This document shows positions 8,648 to 16,786 of a stretch of DNA of 64,000 nt, one piece after another. The notes beneath the pieces are model-generated. The model was not told the origin of the DNA. It worked only from the letters and a program-made list of their open reading frames with translations, and ran no database searches. A program made the translations under genes and the position numbers. The DNA comes from Streptomyces sp. IMTB 2501 (GTDB lineage: Bacteria; Actinomycetota; Actinomycetes; Streptomycetales; Streptomycetaceae): positions 226,111 through 290,110 of the forward strand of contig NZ_MQUS01000010.1 of the NCBI RefSeq assembly GCF_001953885.1, given 5' to 3'. Every line of letters starts with the position of its first letter. Position 1 is the first letter of the stretch.

Positions 8648-9562
8648 GTGAAGGCGTGCGGAGTGTCCGGGGCCGAGAAGGAAGTCGCCCTGCTGGAGTT
8701 GCCCGAACCGTCATCTCCCGGGCCCGGTCAGATCCTGGTGGCGGTTGAGGCGGCCGGGGTCGGCCCGTGGGACGAACTGCTGAACGGCGCTGGTTGGGAC
8801 GTGGGGCTGCACCCCCCGGCGGCGCTGGGGGTCGAGGGCGCGGGCAAGGTGCTGGCGGTCGGCGCGGGTGTCACCGGGTTTGCCGTAGGCGACCGGGTGC
8901 TCGCACACGAGGCCCCGCTGCCCGGGGGAAGCGGCTTCTGGGCCGAACGCGTTCTGATCAACGCGGATCACACGGCAGCCTGCCCACCCGGGTTGGACGC
9001 CGTGCACGCGGCGGCGCTGCCGGTCAACGGGCTCACCGCGTTGCAGGCCCTGGAGAAGCTGGACCTCAGCCGAGGACAGCGGCTCCTGATCACCAACGGA
9101 GGCGGGGCCACCGGAGCCCTGGCCGTCCAGCTCGCCGCGGCCAAGGGCATCGAGGTGACCGCGACCGCGTCTACTGCCGCCGCACAGCGCCTGCTCGGTC
9201 TGGGAGCGATGGAGGTCGTCGACTACCACGACCCGAACTGGTCGGCCAAGGTACGCGGCGGGTTCGACGCCGCCCTCATCATCGCCACCAGCACGGCGGA
9301 AGCCGCCCTGCCCTTGGTGCGGGACGGCGGCCGGCTGTGCTCCCTGACCTCGGACGCGCCTCCGGAGGAACGAGGCATCACGAGTTGGGACCTCTACGTC
9401 GAGCCCAACGCCACGCAGCTTGTCCAGCTGGCGGAGCAGGTTGCCACGGAGACCTTGAAACTCGCACCGGAACCCCTGCCGCTGAGCCAGGGACCCGCTG
9501 CGTTCGCCCGGGTGGTTACCGGACGGGCCGGCGGTAAGAAGATCGTGCTCACCCGAGCATGA
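8648..9562 (+). CDS. Zinc-independent medium-chain dehydrogenase/reductase (quinone-oxidoreductase type)
   Basis: About 304 residues of the MDR fold: a GroES-like half (VAVEAAGVGPWDELL, GVEGAGKVLAVGAGV, FAVGDRVLAHE) and a Rossmann half (QRLLITNGGGATGALAVQLA, MEVVDYHD). The Cys/His ligands of zinc alcohol dehydrogenases are absent, which places it with NADPH:quinone oxidoreductases. Substrate is unknown. GTG 8648 (VKACGVSG) gives the usual family start; GTG 8627 is in frame upstream and GAGAGGA overlaps it. It is monocistronic with a hairpin behind it. Confidence 0.85.
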   Translation: MKACGVSGAEKEVALLELPEPSSPGPGQILVAVEAAGVGPWDELLNGAGWDVGLHPPAALGVEGAGKVLAVGAGVTGFAVGDRVLAHEAPLPGGSGFWAERVLINADHTAACPPGLDAVHAAALPVNGLTALQALEKLDLSRGQRLLITNGGGATGALAVQLAAAKGIEVTATASTAAAQRLLGLGAMEVVDYHDPNWSAKVRGGFDAALIIATSTAEAALPLVRDGGRLCSLTSDAPPEERGITSWDLYVEPNATQLVQLAEQVATETLKLAPEPLPLSQGPAAFARVVTGRAGGKKIVLTRA

Positions 9563-9568
9563 TCCGAC

Positions 9569-9607
9569 CGGGCACCGCCCGATCCCGATGCTGGGCCACG
9601 GTGCCCG
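9569..9607 (+). terminator. Hairpin after the oxidoreductase gene
   Basis: CGGGCACCG (9569-9577) pairs with CGGTGCCCG (9599-9607); the loop holds a weaker inner stem. It begins seven bases past the stop codon. Confidence 0.5.
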
Positions 9608-9692
9608 CCGGGCGCGGATCGAGAAGTCGTCAGGCTGAGGGTGGGCGACCGAGGAGGGCTGGCGAGGTTTGCTCACGCCGGGGCCGCGCCGC

Positions 9693-9903
9693 GGCCCATG
9701 GGTGATCAGGCAGCAGGCGAGCTTGAGGAGCCTTTCGTGGTGTCAGCCCGTCGTTCCCATCGGATCCGCAGACTTCGAAAGCCGCGCAGCCACGCGAAAC
9801 TCCGCTCGATCACCCATCGGTAGGTGCCCAGTCCGGTGCCGTGGCGAGTGCCGCGCCGGGCGATCGCAGGCACGACGCCCCGATCGCGGACCTGGTCGCG
9901 GTA
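9693..9903 (-). pseudogene. IS5-type transposase, C-terminal remnant
   Basis: Reading the minus strand from about 9903 gives VRDRGVVPAIARRGTRHGTG, then LGTYRWVIERSFAWLRGFR and IRWERRAD, the conserved YRWxxERxFAWLxxFRRL signature around the catalytic Glu of IS5/IS4-group DDE transposases. After a frame change near 9741 the tail continues HERLLKLACCLITH. The N-terminal two thirds with the first two catalytic Asp are missing. It abuts an IS110-type remnant on the other strand, so two elements have collided here. Confidence 0.7.
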
Positions 9904-9904
9904 A

Positions 9905-10325
9905 ATGCCGGCTCATCGAGGCCCGCTTCCGGACCCACGAGCTGGCCGACATCGTGCCCGGCATGCCCGGCATCGAGCCGCTGCCGGGCGCCGAGTTCCT
10001 CGCAGCGATCGGCGACGACCGCACGGCCTTCGACAGCCCGGACGGACTCGCGGCCTTTCCCGGCCTGGCTCCGGCACCGAATGATTCCGGAAAGCGGAAC
10101 GGCAACCTGCACCGCCCCCGCCACTGCCACCGAGGTCTCCAGCGAGTCTTCTACATGTCCGCCCTGATGAGCGTCCGCTACGACCCAACTCCCGAACCTT
10201 CTGCGACCGAAAGCCGGCCGAGGAGAAACGCCGTACCCAGGGCGTGATCGCTCTCGTCCGCCGCCGAGTCAACGTGCTTTGGGCCCTGGTCCGAGACCGG
10301 CGCCTCTGCGCAGTGGCCCCGCCCC
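9905..10325 (+). pseudogene. IS110-family transposase, C-terminal remnant
   Basis: The plus strand reads LIEARFRTHELADIVPGMPG, then AEFLAAIGDDRTAFDSPDGL, AAFPGLAPAPNDSGKRNGNL and HRPRHCHRGLQRVFYMSALM, the Transposase_20 helix-hairpin-helix end of IS110/IS116 enzymes. Near 10190 the frame slips, and the neighbouring frame continues SRTFCDRKPAEEKRRTQGVI and ALVRRRVNVLWALVRDRR to about 10325. The N-terminal DEDD half is missing, so the element is dead. Confidence 0.72.
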
Positions 10326-10576
10326 AGCCGACCGGCTGGTCCGGGCGATCATCCGACCGCCACAACCAGCGCAAGGCATCAGGGAGCAGGACTCCACCGT
10401 GGTTGGGGTATGCGGAGCGGCGAGGAACGGGTATGGCGCGAGGGGGTCGAGGCCGCGATGTCCGGGCCTGGCCAGCGAGCCGGACGGCGACGAACGGTTC
10501 CGCCGGACGGGCGGTGAATTCGCCGGCCAGACAGCCCAGCGGCGGACGAGCGGCGAGCGTCGACAGGGGAGAGGCG

Positions 10577-11042
10577 TTGACAGGGCACCCGACCCCAGAG
10601 CCGGACCTCGGCGTGCTCGCGGCCCAGGTCCTCTTCTCCGTCCAACGCGAACTGTTCACCGCCCTCGCCGAGCAGGGCTTCGACGACATCCAGCCGCGCG
10701 CCGGTGCCGTCCTGGCCCACCTGCGCACCGACGGCATCCGGCCCAGCGCACTCGCCCGCGCCTCGGGACAGCACATGCAAGTCATCGGCTCCCTCGTCGA
10801 CGACCTCGGACGCAAACCCGACCCCGCGGACCGCCGCGCCAAACTGATCCACCCCACCGAAACGTGGCCTCCTCCAGATGCAGACCGCCGCCTCGATCAT
10901 GCGCGCCATCGAGGAGCGCCATGCGAGGGCACTGGGTGAGTGGGAGTACGCCGCCTTCAGGACGGCTCTGCACCGAGTGGCCGAGCTTCAGCGTGAGGTC
11001 ATCGTCACGGGTCCCGCGCCATCACGCGGCCAGGGCAGGTGA
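10577..11042 (+). pseudogene. MarR-family regulator with frameshift and shortened wing
   Basis: TTG 10577 follows GGGGAGA closely. The frame gives LFSVQRELFTALAEQGF, GAVLAHLRTDGIRPSALARA and GQHMQVIGSLVDDL, the helix-turn-helix of MarR proteins, then jumps to GRKPDPADRRAKLIHPT; the LGYVER-like residues that form the wing before PDPADRR are lacking. At about 10859-10863 (CGAAACG) one extra A breaks the frame; dropping it restores ERGLLQMQTAASIM and the dimerisation helix, ending at a TGA at 11040-11042. Either a real pseudogene or one sequencing error plus a wing deletion. Confidence 0.6.
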
Positions 11043-11261
11043 AGCGACCGCGACCGTCCGTGCCGCCGCGCCCCGGGGAGCCGACGGCGCCGAAAGGGAG
11101 GGCCTGCTCGCCCGCGCGACGGTCCCGGGACGCCTTGCTTCACGGCGAACTTCGCGCGTGGGTAACCCGGATACGAGTTCTGATCCGCCTCTGGTGGGGC
11201 TGCTCACCCGCTCGGATGCGCTCGGCGCGACACCGGTCGCGAGCGTGTGCATGGTGATTTC

Positions 11262-11498
11262 ATGATCACTACACCTCACCCCAAGAAGACCGTTTCCCGG
11301 ATTCCGCGAGTATTCGCGGTGTGTGCCGCCGTGGGCATCAGTTGTGCGGCGGGGGTGGCGACTGCCACATCCGCCGTGGCCGCGACGCCCGCCACGCACG
11401 TCGTGACAAAGGCCGCCCCGGCCTACGGCGGCGGCGGGGGAGGGGAGGAAAACAAGTGCGGCAACGGCCTCCTCGACCTCCTCAACTTCTGCAACTGA
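11262..11498 (+). CDS. Small secreted peptide with C-terminal cysteine loop
   Basis: A 78-residue protein: basic start (MITTPHPKKTVSRIPR), hydrophobic core (VFAVCAAVGISCAAGVATA), likely AxA cleavage near AVA-ATP, then a Gly-rich linker and the end NKCGNGLLDLLNFCN. Two cysteines bracket a short hydrophobic segment, recalling the disulfide-bounded hydrophobic tails of chaplins, although the chaplin domain itself is not present. I do not know the family. The ribosome site is weak; ATG 11247 is an in-frame alternative. It sits between the broken MarR gene and a strong bidirectional terminator. Confidence 0.6.
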   Translation: MITTPHPKKTVSRIPRVFAVCAAVGISCAAGVATATSAVAATPATHVVTKAAPAYGGGGGGEENKCGNGLLDLLNFCN

Positions 11499-11527
11499 CG
11501 GACAACGGGCGATAGTTCCTGCCCGCA

Positions 11528-11551
11528 AACCGCACAACCGCACAACCGCAC
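11528..11551. repeat. Three tandem copies of an 8-base unit
   Basis: AACCGCAC is repeated three times head to tail in the 3' region of the small secreted peptide gene. Too short to assign a role. Confidence 0.6.
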
Positions 11552-11572
11552 ATGGAAGAAGTCCAACCACCC

Positions 11573-11619
11573 CAGGGCGGTCAGGAACAGGGGCACGATC
11601 CCTGGCCCTGACCGCCCTG
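11573..11619. terminator. Bidirectional hairpin between converging genes
   Basis: CAGGGCGGTCAGG (11573-11585) pairs perfectly with CCTGACCGCCCTG (11607-11619), and the loop contains a second CAGGG/CCCTG stem. It lies between the secreted-peptide gene and the minus-strand urea transporter, serving both. Confidence 0.75.
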
Positions 11620-11706
11620 CCGACTACGACCGACGGCCTCCGCGCCCACTGCTCCGGCTGGGGCGGCGACCGCAGCGGCAGTCCATCCAGTCGAGCGGGA
11701 CCTCGT

Positions 11707-12813
11707 TCAGGCGGAGCCGAGCTGCCTCCGGGCGGCGGCTCGGTCGTCGCGGAGTGGGTCGGCGGGACGGTCCGGACCGCGGTCGGCGCTCGGGACGGTC
11801 AGGTGCGGAAAGCGGCGGGCGGCCAGCAGGAAGCCGAGTGTGGTGAGCACGAACGGCCAGGTGAACGCGTGGCCGCCGGAAGGGGCGAGGAGGGCGGCGA
11901 CGGCCGGGGTGAGGGCGGTCGCGGTCGCGGCACCGAGCAGCGCGTACAGCAGCGTCCTTCGGGTGACCGCAAGGAACACCCCGCACAGCGCCGATGCGAC
12001 GAGCACCGCGTTGTAGCCCATCGTGCCGTCGGCGATCCGTGCGGCCGGTGCCCCGAGCGCCCACGCCGTCAGGATGCTCGTCGCGCTGCCGCAACAGGCC
12101 ACGCACCCCGCTGCCCGGCTCGCCAGGAAGAGGCCCGCGAGCAGCAGAGCCCCCGCGTACCACTGATCCATGAACAAGACCTGGGACAGATTGCGCAAGA
12201 ACGCTCCTGCCACGTCGTACGGTCCAAGGATGGTGGGTCCGGATGCCGCGTGGGGCAGCGCGGCGACGCTGCCGCCACGGGTCCAGATCCGCTGGAAGGC
12301 GGGCGCGGCCACGGTGACGGCGCCCGCCAGCAGGCAGTAGGGCAGGGTCAGCGTCGGCAAATTCCAGACGTGCAGCAGCTGGACGACGGCCGCCGTGACG
12401 ACGGTGACCACGAGGCAGGCCGCGGCCGCGAGCAGTGCCGTGGCCGGCCTCCGCGCATCGAGGAACACGGCGAAGCACAGCGCGATCAGACAGGAGTTGA
12501 AGCCTTCCAGCCCCGCCCGCACCCGGTCGCGGGCCACGCCCAGCAGACATGCGACACCGGTGCCGAGAGCGGCGCCGCCCACACCGTAGGCGCCGTACCG
12601 CCAGTCCGCGGTGAACAACGCGAGGCCGAAGACAGTGCCTGACCAGGCGTTGTCCAGGAACATGACCTGGGCGAGGCCGCGCAGCACGCGCACCCCGAAC
12701 TCCAGGCCGCGTCTCGGTTCCCGCCCATGGGGACGGGCCGGCAATCGCCTGTCCCACCCCTTCCCGGACACATCTCTGCAGCCGTGCACATCCATCCGCA
12801 TGCGGCGCCGCAT
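11707..12813 (-). CDS. Urea transporter (UT family)
   Basis: A multi-pass membrane protein of about 368 residues with two pseudo-symmetric halves, as in bacterial urea channels: GLAQVMFLDNAWSGTVFGLA in the first half is echoed by NLSQVLFMDQWYAGALLLAG in the second, and LPTLTLPYCL and GPYDVAGAFL mark the channel repeats. The family passes urea passively across the membrane as trimers. No urease genes lie in the window. The start is uncertain: ATG 12813 (MRRRMRMDV) is used here; an ATG at 12906 would add 31 residues of no clear role. Confidence 0.85.
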   Translation of the reverse strand: MRRRMRMDVHGCRDVSGKGWDRRLPARPHGREPRRGLEFGVRVLRGLAQVMFLDNAWSGTVFGLALFTADWRYGAYGVGGAALGTGVACLLGVARDRVRAGLEGFNSCLIALCFAVFLDARRPATALLAAAACLVVTVVTAAVVQLLHVWNLPTLTLPYCLLAGAVTVAAPAFQRIWTRGGSVAALPHAASGPTILGPYDVAGAFLRNLSQVLFMDQWYAGALLLAGLFLASRAAGCVACCGSATSILTAWALGAPAARIADGTMGYNAVLVASALCGVFLAVTRRTLLYALLGAATATALTPAVAALLAPSGGHAFTWPFVLTTLGFLLAARRFPHLTVPSADRGPDRPADPLRDDRAAARRQLGSA

Positions 12814-12983
12814 ACCCAAGCCCCCAAGGTCATATTTTCCGCTTCGCGGCATCATATTTCCACGATGCGACATTGCACCACCATGGAAGCAGGTGCATGG
12901 AAGCACGGAGGCAAAGGCCCCTCTTGCATGGCAGGCTCTACGGCGGTGACTCTCGCCCGTGCCGCATCGCCAGGAGGCTCCGC

Positions 12984-13229
12984 ATGTTGTCGCTCGATCT
13001 CCACCCGATCTTCCGCAACAACCGCGACATCGAACTTGCGCTGCGCCAGTTCCTCTTCAGAGCCAACAACTCGGGCGAGCGGGTCGTGGAGATCATTCCG
13101 GGCAAGGGCTCCGGGCGGCTGAAGGCCCGGGTTCTCGCGTTCCTGGATCAGAAGCACATCAGGAAGCTGTACGTCCGGCGTGAGGTCGACAGCGGCAACA
13201 CCGGACGCATTCTCATCTACTTCCAGTGA
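12984..13229 (+). CDS. Small Smr-domain-like protein
   Basis: An 81-residue protein with the order of an Smr (small MutS-related) domain: LDLHPIFRNN at the start (LDLHG in the family), a helix, VVEIIPGKGSGRLKARVLAF (IIHGKGxGxLxxxV in the family), and GRILIYF at the end. Smr domains bind or cut nucleic acids. The His of the HGxGxG motif, often implicated in nicking, is Pro here, so binding without cutting is more likely. AGGAGG stands six bases before the ATG. Confidence 0.75.
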   Translation: MLSLDLHPIFRNNRDIELALRQFLFRANNSGERVVEIIPGKGSGRLKARVLAFLDQKHIRKLYVRREVDSGNTGRILIYFQ

Positions 13230-13370
13230 TCAGCAGCGGATGTCGTACCTGGTGAGAGGCCCGTTCCGGCACGAAGCCGACTGGCTTGCCCGCGGTGCGC
13301 TGCACGGCCGGCGGCATCTTTCAGATCGCTCGCGACGGATGCCCAAGGTTCTTCGGCACAGCCGAAGGCA

Positions 13371-13408
13371 GCACTTCGCCCCGCCGGAGGACCGACGGGG
13401 CGAAGTGC
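13371..13408. terminator. Strong hairpin between converging genes
   Basis: GCACTTCGCCCCG (13371-13383) pairs perfectly over 13 bases with CGGGGCGAAGTGC (13396-13408), loop 12 bases. It lies downstream of both the Smr-like gene and the minus-strand peptidase gene. Confidence 0.75.
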
Positions 13409-13480
13409 CGCGGAGCCGTGAGCGACGGCCGGTGGCCGTTGGTGTCGCCTCAGGCCTGCCGCGTGGGACTCATGTTCTGC

Positions 13481-14731
13481 TTACTTGGTGAAGGCCGCGA
13501 CACCGTTCGGGGTACCCAGGCCCGTCGGACCGTCGTAACCCTTGCCCGCCTTGCACAGGTAGTTGCTGCAGGACCCGTTGGAGCCCTCGGTGATGTCGTT
13601 CAGCTTGTCCGGGTGGGCGTAGGGGTACGAGGCCGGGACGTCACTGGCGCCCGGGGCGCCCGCGAGGGCGTAGACACCGGCGATGAACGGCGAGGAGGCG
13701 CTGGTGCCGCCGTACACGTTCCAGCCGCTTGCCTGGTACGTGTCGTAGACGGCGAGCCCGGTGGCCGGGTCGGCGACGGCCGCGACATCGGCGACGCTGC
13801 GCTTGCCGCAGTCGGTGTCCTTCTGCCAGGACGGCTTGGCGTCGAACTGCGAGCAACCCGAGCCCGCTCCGTTGCCGCCGGCGGACGTGCCCCAGACGGA
13901 CTCGGAGTAGCCGCGGGTGCTGCTGTCCTTCTTGAGCGAGGTGCCTCCGACGGCGGTCACGTACTGGGAGGCCGCCGGGTACTCGACGCCGTATCCGCTG
14001 TCGCCGGAGCTGACGGTGATGGCGACGCCGGGGTGCTTGAAGTACTTGTCGTCGGCGGAGGTGTCGTTGGACTCCTCGCCGCCGCCGTAGCTGTTGGACA
14101 CGTACTTGGCGCCCTGCTTGACGGCCTGGTTCACGGCCGCACCGAGGTCGTCCATGTTCGCGGACTTGGCCTCGACGAGCAGGATCTTGCACTGCGGGCA
14201 GGCCGCGCTGACCATGTCCACGTCGAGGGAGATCTCTCCGGCCCAACCGGCGTCGGGCGTCGGGTAGTTCGAGCCGCCGTCCTGGTCGATCTTCTTGAAG
14301 CAGCTGTTGCTGGTGCTGCACTCCGGCAGGCCGTACTGGGACCGGTAGGCCGCCAGGTCCTTCTCGGCGTTCGGGTCGTCGTTCGCGTCGACGATCGCGA
14401 CGGTGGCGCCCTTGCCGCCGTCCTTGGGGAGGTTGTACGCGGCCTGCAGGTCGGCTGGTCCGAAGCCCTTGGGGGTGTCGTGCCGGCCGAGGGTCTTCTG
14501 CGGGGCGAGGTCGGTGCGGACCTCTGCCTGGCAGGCCATGTAGCCGGGCTTGCTCGGCTGGGAACAGAGCCGGTGCGTCTGCACCGTCGAGGCCGTGGAT
14601 GATGCGGGGGTCGTCGTCGCGAAGGCCGACGACTGAGTGGCGATGGCCACACCGCCGGTGATCAGAGCTGCTGCAGACAGGAGCGCGGGCGCGCCGCGAC
14701 GTATGGAGTTCCTTCTGCGATGAGAATGCAA
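13481..14731 (-). CDS. Secreted sedolisin-type serine-carboxyl peptidase (S53)
   Basis: A 416-residue exported protease. A basic leader (LHSHRRRNSIRRG) and hydrophobic core (LLSAAALITGGVAIATQSSA) form the signal peptide. The sedolisin triad is visible: Glu166 and Asp170 in GEISLDVDMV, and Ser344 in GGTSASSP, with the oxyanion Asp244 in SSGDSGYG. Eight or more cysteines and a calcium-site-like C-terminal Asp/Gly segment fit the extracellular family. The long N-terminal pro-domain of fungal enzymes is nearly absent. I chose TTG 14731 because GGAGGG stands seven bases upstream. It is divergent from a TrmB regulator, with palindromes between them. Confidence 0.87.
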   Translation of the reverse strand: MHSHRRRNSIRRGAPALLSAAALITGGVAIATQSSAFATTTPASSTASTVQTHRLCSQPSKPGYMACQAEVRTDLAPQKTLGRHDTPKGFGPADLQAAYNLPKDGGKGATVAIVDANDDPNAEKDLAAYRSQYGLPECSTSNSCFKKIDQDGGSNYPTPDAGWAGEISLDVDMVSAACPQCKILLVEAKSANMDDLGAAVNQAVKQGAKYVSNSYGGGEESNDTSADDKYFKHPGVAITVSSGDSGYGVEYPAASQYVTAVGGTSLKKDSSTRGYSESVWGTSAGGNGAGSGCSQFDAKPSWQKDTDCGKRSVADVAAVADPATGLAVYDTYQASGWNVYGGTSASSPFIAGVYALAGAPGASDVPASYPYAHPDKLNDITEGSNGSCSNYLCKAGKGYDGPTGLGTPNGVAAFTK

Positions 14732-14859
14732 TGAACTGCCCTCCGTGGGGGGATGGGTGGCTCCGTGACGGCGGCCGGGCGGCGATGCCACGTACATGAC
14801 AAGCGCTTTCCGTTGGGGGTAGCCGTGCGGAACCTGCTTCCGGGCATACTGCTGATGCT

Positions 14860-14880
14860 GCCACCACGGTCAGTGGTGGC
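14860..14880. promoter_or_regulatory. Perfect inverted repeat between divergent peptidase and TrmB genes
   Basis: GCCACCAC (14860-14867) and GTGGTGGC (14873-14880) flank a five-base centre. The compact 8-5-8 geometry suits a dimeric regulator and could be an operator for the TrmB protein; a small RNA hairpin is the alternative. Confidence 0.4.
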
Positions 14881-14923
14881 TATGGATGAGGTTATTGACT
14901 GTTTGCCGAAGAGAACAGAGGCA

Positions 14924-14946
14924 GTTGGAAAAACTTTGCCTCCAAC
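14924..14946. promoter_or_regulatory. Candidate TrmB operator
   Basis: GTTGGA (14924-14929) and TCCAAC (14941-14946) are exact inverted arms around an AT-rich 11-base centre, 32 bases before the TrmB ATG. TATACC at 14962 is a possible -10 for the same gene, so a protein here would overlap its promoter, fitting autoregulation. Confidence 0.45.
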
Positions 14947-14977
14947 TTCTCAGCGCGGGCATATACCTTGTGCAGCC

Positions 14978-15799
14978 ATGGAGCTGAAAGATGGAACCAT
15001 CAACGACCTCATGTCACTGGGGCTGCCCCGGTATGAGGCACGGGTCTACCTGTCCCTCATCAGGCGTGGTTCCTACACGGCGGCCGAGGTGGCACGGGAA
15101 GCCGACGTGCCGCGCCAGCGTGTGTACGACGTGCTGGACGCGCTCGTACGGCGGCAGTTGGTCATCGCACACGCCGGACGGGTGGCCACATACTCCGCCG
15201 TCACGCCCGAGTTGGCCCTCGCCCGGCTGATGACCGTGCAACGGGAGTCCGTCGACCGGCTGGAGCGGGTCTCGCAGGAGCTGGCCGGTGTCCTGCAGCC
15301 GCTCTGGTCCCAGGGGCGGGAGCACACCGATCCGCTGGACTACATCGAGATCCTGCGCGACCCCAAAGCGATCTCCGAGCGCTTCGCCGACATCCAGCGG
15401 CAGGCGCGGCATGAGCTGCTCACCTTCTGCAAGCCGCCGTTCGTCGCCCCCGCCGAGAACACGGAGGGCCTGGCGGTGGTCCACCGACTCCACCGGGCGG
15501 GCGGTACCGTCCGGGCGCTCTACCTCGACGAGGCCCTGGACGACCCCGAGACGGTCGAGCATGTACGGCGCTTCGCCGCAGCCGGGGAGGAGGCCCGCTT
15601 CGCCCCGGAACTGCCCCTGAAGCTCGTCATCGCCGACGCTTCCCTGGTCCTGTGCGACATGCCCGACCCGGTGGCCGGCGCGGGTTCCACCACCACCCTC
15701 TTCATCGAGCATCCGGCCCTCGCAGGCTGCCTGCGGCTGGCCTTCCACACCGTCTGGAAGGACGCCGCGCCGGCCCCGGAGTCCAGCGTGGCGCCGTAA
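14978..15799 (+). CDS. TrmB-family transcriptional regulator
   Basis: A 273-residue regulator. The N-terminal winged helix is typical of TrmB: LMSLGLPRYEARVYLSLIRR, then TAAEVAREADVPRQRVYDVL and a wing ending VATYSAVTPE; a coiled segment (RESVDRLERVSQELAGVLQ) and a C-terminal phospholipase-D-like effector domain (about 110-265) follow. TrmB proteins usually sense sugars or other small molecules. It diverges from the sedolisin gene, which is the obvious target, and two palindromes lie between them. The ATG at 14978 has a weak ribosome site. Confidence 0.87.
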   Translation: MELKDGTINDLMSLGLPRYEARVYLSLIRRGSYTAAEVAREADVPRQRVYDVLDALVRRQLVIAHAGRVATYSAVTPELALARLMTVQRESVDRLERVSQELAGVLQPLWSQGREHTDPLDYIEILRDPKAISERFADIQRQARHELLTFCKPPFVAPAENTEGLAVVHRLHRAGGTVRALYLDEALDDPETVEHVRRFAAAGEEARFAPELPLKLVIADASLVLCDMPDPVAGAGSTTTLFIEHPALAGCLRLAFHTVWKDAAPAPESSVAP

Positions 15800-15835
15800 T
15801 CCTCGGGGGGTGTCCTGGACGCCGACGTTCCCCCG

Positions 15836-16525
15836 TCAGTCCCGTCCGTTTCGGCTCGGGGTGGACTCGGCGGGGCCCGCGAGGAGGTGGTCGGCCATTT
15901 CCTGGTGGCTCGGGGGCGGGGGCAGGGTGATGGAGGGGTCGGGACGTAGTCCGTCGAGGAAGACGCCGAGGTGACGCGCCGTCAGTGCGGCGGCCTGCTG
16001 GGGAGGAAGGTGGGGGAGGGGGCGGCACAGCAGCGCGGCGGTGGTGATCAGGTCCACTGCCGTCACGTCCGCACGGATCATGGTGTGTCGGCGCCCCTGC
16101 TCGAGGACGTCTTCCAGGGCGGCGGCGATGTCCCGTTGCAGCTCGCGTGCCTCCGGGGCGTCGGTCTGGGGGCCGCCGATCAGGGGCAGAACGAGCATGT
16201 CCCGGCTGTCGACCACGCTCTGCAGGAACGCCTGGACGGCAGCGGGCGGATCCGTCCGCGCTGACGTCGCCGCCGCCCGTGCGGCGTCCAGCACGATGCC
16301 GAATCCGTCGACGACGACCTGTGCGATCAGCGCCTCGCGGTTCGGGAAGCGCCGGTAGAGAGTGGCGATGTTCACGCCTGCACGACGGGCGATCTCTTCC
16401 AGCGGAACGGCGGTCCCTGCCTCCAGGAAGGCACTGCGGGCGGCACTCAGAATCTGGGCGCGGTTGCGAGCCGCGTCGGTGCGCAACCGCGCGGTCGCGC
16501 GCCCTTGGGCCGGTCGGGCGGTCAC
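15836..16525 (-). CDS. TetR-family transcriptional repressor
   Basis: A 229-residue TetR protein: RNRAQILSAARSAFLEAGTA, VPLEEIARRAGVNIATLYRR and FPNREALIAQV form the N-terminal helix-turn-helix, and the rest is the variable ligand/dimerisation domain with a Pro-rich end. It is divergent from an SDR gene and a membrane-permease-like gene, its likely targets. The GTG at 16525 gives the usual TetR opening; the frame remains open upstream, with no better ribosome site. Confidence 0.88.
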   Translation of the reverse strand: MTARPAQGRATARLRTDAARNRAQILSAARSAFLEAGTAVPLEEIARRAGVNIATLYRRFPNREALIAQVVVDGFGIVLDAARAAATSARTDPPAAVQAFLQSVVDSRDMLVLPLIGGPQTDAPEARELQRDIAAALEDVLEQGRRHTMIRADVTAVDLITTAALLCRPLPHLPPQQAAALTARHLGVFLDGLRPDPSITLPPPPSHQEMADHLLAGPAESTPSRNGRD

Positions 16526-16599
16526 TGGTTCACCCCTGCTGTCGTCGTGGCCTGCCAGCCGAGAGACTACGACACCTCCATAAGTGAAGGAATCCCTGC

Positions 16600-16613
16600 G
16601 GTTAGTGTTAGCC
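16600..16613. promoter_or_regulatory. Candidate TetR operator between TetR and SDR genes
   Basis: GGTTAGTGTTAGCC is an imperfect palindrome (one mismatch per arm pair) 75 bases upstream of the TetR start and inside the divergent promoter region. Repressor binding here is inferred from position and symmetry. Confidence 0.4.
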
Positions 16614-16663
16614 TCGGCGTGCCGCCACAGCGGAGCCGTGGCGCCCGCTGCCATAGCCGCGCC

Positions 16664-16736
16664 TACGCGGTGCAGGTCAGCACCGTGTACGCGCTGCACG
16701 TCAGCCACGCCTGCGCGGTGTACGACGGCACCGGGC
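16664..16736. repeat. Three imperfect ~23-base direct repeats upstream of SDR gene
   Basis: TACGCGGTGCAGGTCAGCAC, TACGCGCTGCACGTCAGCCA and TGCGCGGTGTACGACGGCAC follow one another at roughly 23-24-base spacing, ending about 50 bases before the SDR start. They look like tandem protein sites or a small expanding repeat. Confidence 0.4.
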
Positions 16737-16786
16737 GAAGGGCGGAGCTCGGCGCGGCGCACCCACCAGTGGAAGGAACACATCCG

